64,000 bases of DNA from positions 1 to 64,000 of the forward strand of contig SOJZ01000004.1 of assembly GCA_004376295.1 (NCBI GenBank), in the 5' to 3' direction. The notes below the pieces were generated by a model, which was not told the DNA's origin, made no database searches, and saw nothing but the letters and a program-made list of their open reading frames with translations. The stretch comes from Candidatus Bathyarchaeota archaeon (GTDB taxonomy: Archaea > Thermoproteota > Bathyarchaeia > Bathyarchaeales > Bathyarchaeaceae). Below are positions 62,237 to 64,000 of the stretch, piece after piece (the first letter of the stretch is position 1; every line of letters starts with the position of its first letter). A program made the position numbers and the translations under genes.

Positions 62237-62839
62237 CTATTTCTCTTTCTGTTGAGAAGCCTTGTAAAAATGAATTACACGCTGAAGTACGGTCAAGTTT
62301 GCAAGAACAGCTAGAACAATTACACCCCAACTTAAAGCTTCTAGCCAAACAATGCTAAGAAAACTCGCTATTACAAGTATGAGTAAGCGTTCTGCACGTT
62401 CGGCGACGCCTACAGCTTCCATTTCGACCCCTTTTGCTTCTGCCCTCGCTCGAACATAACTCACCAGCAATGAACCCGTTAGCGCAGTAAGCCCCCAAAA
62501 AGGATCACACAACCCACCAAGGATAATGCCACATAAAACAAAGGCGTCAGCATATCTGTCAAGCAGAGAATCAAGGAAACCGCCGAAGGTCGTGGTTTCT
62601 CCATAAATTCTTGCGAGCGCACCATCTAACGCGTCACAGAAGCCTGAAATCAACAGAAGAATAGGAGCTACTATCGGAAGGATTTGATGTAACTGCCAGT
62701 TCCAGTATGCAAGCGTTGAAGATATTGCGAAGAGTATTCCAACTGCGCTTACATGATTTGGGGTTAAGCCTAGGCTGTGAGCGATTTTTGCTTCTGAGGC
62801 TATCCAGAACTGAAATCGTTGCTTGAGTTTTGTCAGCAA
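62237..62839 (-). CDS. CDP-alcohol phosphatidyltransferase (archaetidylinositol-phosphate synthase like)
   Basis: 200 aa membrane enzyme. The CDP-alcohol motif D-G-x2-A-R-x8-G-x3-D-x3-D is DALDGALARIYGETTTFGGF, then LDSLLDRYAD. Six hydrophobic helices. In archaea such enzymes place polar heads on CDP-archaeol; inositol-phosphate is the likeliest by similarity. Pairs functionally with GGGP synthase at 28309. Confidence 0.88.
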   Translation of the reverse strand: MLTKLKQRFQFWIASEAKIAHSLGLTPNHVSAVGILFAISSTLAYWNWQLHQILPIVAPILLLISGFCDALDGALARIYGETTTFGGFLDSLLDRYADAFVLCGIILGGLCDPFWGLTALTGSLLVSYVRARAEAKGVEMEAVGVAERAERLLILVIASFLSIVWLEALSWGVIVLAVLANLTVLQRVIHFYKASQQKEK

Positions 62840-62918
62840 TTCATTTCCTCACAATCATAAAAGTTTATGGTCGTAATATTTATTTAAGAACGCCTATGCG
62901 GTTGTGCTGGAGGACTTG

Positions 62919-63248
62919 ATGATAAACGTGACTTCGTTGAAGATAGATGATAAAGTGGCGATTGGTTTAGAAGTGGAGCTGCCGGATTCTCCAACCCTTC
63001 TTATGATAATCGGGCAGACAGGATTTGTGATGTGCGGTTTTCTCAACATGGGCACGGCTGAAATACTGGATGTGGCCGCGGCTATGGTGAGTGGTGTAAG
63101 AAACTTTGACGATGTTCTTGGAGCTGAAATTAAGGCGGCAACATCCAAGGTTCAGATCAAGGGAATAAAAGTTGGAATGAAGAGAAAAGAGACCGTCAAA
63201 CTGCTTTTTAGGTCTATATACCATTTAACTCCCACCTTCGTCCCCTGA
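62919..63248 (+). CDS. DUF1805 family protein
   Basis: 109 aa. TLLMIIGQTGFVMCGFLNMG and VSGVRNFDDVLGAEIKAATS match DUF1805 (YunC-like), a small alpha/beta protein of unknown function common in archaea. ATG 62919 has GGAGG five bases upstream. The last ten residues (YHLTPTFVP) extend past the usual end. Confidence 0.83.
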   Translation: MINVTSLKIDDKVAIGLEVELPDSPTLLMIIGQTGFVMCGFLNMGTAEILDVAAAMVSGVRNFDDVLGAEIKAATSKVQIKGIKVGMKRKETVKLLFRSIYHLTPTFVP

Positions 63249-63271
63249 GGTAACAACATGCACGAAAGAAA

Positions 63272-63283
63272 CTTTTATATAAC
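63272..63283 (+). promoter_or_regulatory. TATA-like box upstream of proS
   Basis: CTTTTATATAAC is a strong archaeal TATA-like sequence 128 bases before the proS ATG. The implied leader is longer than usual here. No second TATA closer to the gene was obvious. Confidence 0.4.
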
Positions 63284-63398
63284 TTCCCTGCATCACCTTT
63301 GGATAAGTGATCATAATGGGTGACTTTGTTCCACAACGCTGATTTCTTTAACACCCATTTTATATTACTATTTGATTTTTCCAATAACATGTACCTGA

Positions 63399-64000
<602 letters not shown>

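Overview
The window comes from an archaeon, most likely a TACK-lineage member close to Bathyarchaeota (Candidatus Bathyarchaeia). It carries both subunits of DNA polymerase D, which Crenarchaeota lack. It also carries ribosomal protein eS26 and an Elf1-like zinc ribbon, which Euryarchaeota normally lack, plus Alba, Sec61-beta, aIF5A, Nob1, an Orc1/Cdc6 initiator, GGGP synthase and archaeal-type Thr and Pro tRNA synthetases. The lineage call is inference from gene content. Coding density is high. Many starts are TTG or GTG, and several are fixed only by a strong Shine-Dalgarno sequence.

Layout. 1-13.7 kb is a mostly leftward information-processing block: Dph2 (partial), PEP synthase, uL16/L10e, dCMP deaminase, an acetyltransferase, the conserved eL21-Rpo4-DUF655-KsgA-HemK cluster, Pus10, SRP54, a PAC2-family chaperone, Hsp20, aIF5A, NAD kinase and Nob1. 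14.1-14.3 kb holds a tRNA-Ser(CGA) gene interrupted by two introns, one between the acceptor stem and the D-arm. 14.5-24.5 kb is a replication/repair region: an AbrB-PhoU protein, DUF429, PolD small subunit, Orc1/Cdc6, a 700-bp intergenic region that looks like a chromosomal origin with inverted ORB elements, then wHTH-NurA-HerA and a membrane-anchored coiled-coil/wHTH protein with operator-like repeats. 24.6-33.2 kb holds an aminotransferase, a NadE with a separately encoded glutaminase-like protein, Elf1, GGGP synthase and PolD large subunit. 33.3-39.4 kb has FmdE-like, ECF-like membrane protein, NikR, SHMT, Sec61-beta, an LSm-like protein and DUF2070.

39.5-51.7 kb is centred on amino-acid and 2-oxoacid metabolism: KorDABC, threonine dehydrogenase plus 2-amino-3-ketobutyrate CoA ligase, an NAD-kinase-fold protein, an Lrp regulator, a class III aminotransferase and TrpB2, with Alba in between. 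51.7-64 kb carries an RPA-like ssDNA-binding protein, small membrane proteins, a SWIM protein, Hsp20, MazG, CBS, an XPD-like Fe-S helicase, GIY-YIG, ThrRS, a PfkB kinase, eS26, a CDP-alcohol phosphatidyltransferase, DUF1805 and the start of ProRS.

Taken together the genes suggest an organism that ferments amino acids (aminotransferases, threonine to glycine plus acetyl-CoA, ferredoxin-linked oxoacid oxidation, gluconeogenic PEP synthase). The structure that gene calls leave unexplained is mostly intergenic: the ORB-flanked origin, three dispersed copies of a G-run element of about 60 nt, repeated TGCATGCA tracts confined mainly to 34.9-58.4 kb, a six-unit 10-bp tandem array upstream of alba, and two genes (nob1, pus10) whose conserved N-termini begin without a canonical start codon.
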